Assembly (NCBI GenBank): GCA_949045875.1
Contig: CARPYP010000026.1
Coordinates: forward strand, 3,735-26,285
Direction of reading: 5' to 3'
From: an uncultured Clostridia bacterium
GTDB lineage: Bacteria > Bacillota > Clostridia > TANB77 > CAG-508
DNA: 22,551 bases
Part shown: positions 22,097 to 22,551 of the stretch, one piece after another
Layout of the letters: each line of letters opens with the position of its first letter
Position numbering within the stretch: position 1 is the stretch's first letter
Notes under the pieces: generated by a model
What the model saw: the letters and a program-made list of their open reading frames with translations, nothing else
Databases searched by the model: none
What the model was told of the DNA's origin: nothing
Translations under genes and position numbers: made by a program

Positions 22097-22123
22097 CCCG
22101 CAGAAATGCGGGGTCATTTTTTT
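22097..22123 (+). terminator. Terminator of RNA I
   Basis: CCCGCA (22097-22102) pairs with TGCGGG (22107-22112), loop GAAA, followed by TCATTTTTTT. Confidence 0.85.
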
Positions 22124-22206
22124 ATAAAAAAAATACTAAGGCATTGCGTTACCCTAGTATTCTTCGTTCATTTTTTATTCTTGAACAATCTACTTAAACT
22201 TCTTAC
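22124..22206 (-). ncRNA. Putative antitoxin RNA II of the Fst-like locus
   Basis: A predicted RNA of about 80 nt from near 22206, containing the complement of DRb (22166-22181). It ends at the stem 22132-22141 / 22152-22161 (AATACTAAGG / CCCTAGTATT, one mismatch) followed on the minus strand by a long T run. Pairing with DRa would block access to the toxin Shine-Dalgarno. Confidence 0.6.
22166..22181 (+). repeat. Direct repeat DRb
   Basis: Second copy of GTTCATTTTTTATTCT (see 21986-22001), transcribed as its complement in RNA II. Confidence 0.75.
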
Positions 22207-22212
22207 ATTCTT

Positions 22213-22241
22213 ATTATACTAGGTTTTTTTCTAAAAATCAA
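22213..22241 (-). promoter_or_regulatory. Promoter of antitoxin RNA II
   Basis: Minus strand TTGATT (22236-22241), 17-base spacer, TATAAT (22213-22218). It converges on the toxin promoter. Confidence 0.78.
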
Positions 22242-22257
22242 TACTTCTATTTAATTT

Positions 22258-22551
22258 TTATACATTTGGTACTTTTACACTTACTGTTTCTCCTGCTTGT
22301 CCGTCGGTTATTGCTATTCCGTTTATTTGTTCTGTTGATGATGTTATTGTTTTTACTAGGTTTGCTAGATAGCTTAAGACTGCAACATACAAATCACAAG
22401 TAGAACTATAACTGTGACTTATAAGCACATCTTTTCCATTTAGTGCTACTGCTGATATTGTATATATCGAATATCTCATTGGAATTAATTGAACACCATT
22501 TTCTCTTGTAATTATTGTATCATTCACATTACATAATACAGCACATAAATA
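22258..22551 (-). CDS. Phage structural/tail-region protein, partial (5' end beyond window)
   Basis: The frame is open to the right edge of the window (reading ...YLCAVLCNVNDTII...). The GTG at 22527 is therefore only a possible internal start, and the gene probably continues outside. The visible 97 residues contain beta-strand-like repeats (SIYTISAVALNGKDVLISHS, AITDGQAGETVSVKVPNV) and no transmembrane helix, and look like the C-terminal part of a phage structural or receptor-binding protein. It is the most upstream late gene visible. The family is not recognised. Confidence 0.65.
   Translation of the reverse strand, partial: YLCAVLCNVNDTIITRENGVQLIPMRYSIYTISAVALNGKDVLISHSYSSTCDLYVAVLSYLANLVKTITSSTEQINGIAITDGQAGETVSVKVPNV

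Larger units (their letters stand above)
18945..22551. mobile_element. Left (late-gene) end of a prophage, continuing past the window
   Basis: A run of minus-strand genes in canonical phage late order read leftwards: structural protein, tail-associated protein, XkdX, XhlA, holin, endolysin. These are followed near the junction by a plus-strand cargo gene. The left border is inferred from the abrupt change inside the 18629-19024 gene. No integrase is seen, so it should be at the other, unseen end. The second att site is outside the window, so the exact border is uncertain. Confidence 0.7.

Noticed and set aside
1..22551. tRNA, rRNA or CRISPR arrays, including a tRNA that could decode CGGN
   Set aside because: No cloverleaf with GGTTC-type T-loop and no regularly spaced repeats were seen on either strand. 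Any such tRNA would have to be outside the window.

Overview
The window is very AT-rich (coding regions dominated by A/T-ending codons, AGA for arginine) and carries spo0A, a CdaA-type diadenylate cyclase, murA, a YycJ/WalJ metallo-hydrolase and strong AGGAGG ribosome binding sites. This points to a spore-forming, low-GC member of the Clostridia, probably an uncultured host-associated lineage. I cannot name a genus.

Layout. (1) 1-6100, chromosomal backbone: murA-walJ operon, a GGCT-like gene, a cluster of GTAGGGGCG palindromic repeats, a compact type I toxin/antitoxin-like cassette (about 3056-3397), a flavin oxidoreductase with a C-terminal Rieske domain, and two uncharacterised genes. (2) 6475-14437, an integrative element of about 7.96 kb inserted in the 3' end of spo0A. 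It carries a tyrosine integrase, an excisionase-like gene, a primase/VapE-type helicase, an XRE repressor with direct-repeat operators, a second type I toxin/antitoxin-like cassette and several cargo membrane proteins. It is bounded by a direct repeat of about 345 bp (last 265 bp identical) that contains the last ~61 codons of spo0A: the copy at 14437 completes the working gene, and the copy at 6287-6474 is an orphan fragment. (3) 14250-18408, backbone on the minus strand: spo0A, a YigZ/IMPACT protein, an HI0933/BaiN-type flavoprotein, dacA and a 58-aa membrane protein. (4) 18629-22551, a carboxypeptidase-regulatory-like gene whose 3' end seems to have been replaced by a prophage, followed by the prophage cargo gene and lysis cassette (endolysin, holin, XhlA, XkdX), an Fst-like toxin/antitoxin locus and a partial phage gene running off the right edge.

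Most striking observation. The excisionase-like gene and the primase-helicase of the integrated element are broken by five +1 frameshifts of a single kind. Each is one extra C placed exactly at a codon boundary in front of a glycine codon (GGA or GGT), so the ribosome meets an in-frame CGG. Removing the five Cs restores a 72-aa and a 641-aa protein with the zinc motif, TOPRIM and Walker A intact. I found no in-frame CGG in any intact gene of the window. Either this is programmed +1 frameshifting (or C-skipping) at CGG, or a systematic insertion process or sequencing artefact with the same signature. It is not the pattern of ordinary gene decay.

The window also holds three small convergent-promoter cassettes encoding 21-37-aa hydrophobic peptides. 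Two are clearly related to each other (one chromosomal, one on the element). The third, in the prophage, has the direct-repeat architecture of Fst/par loci.
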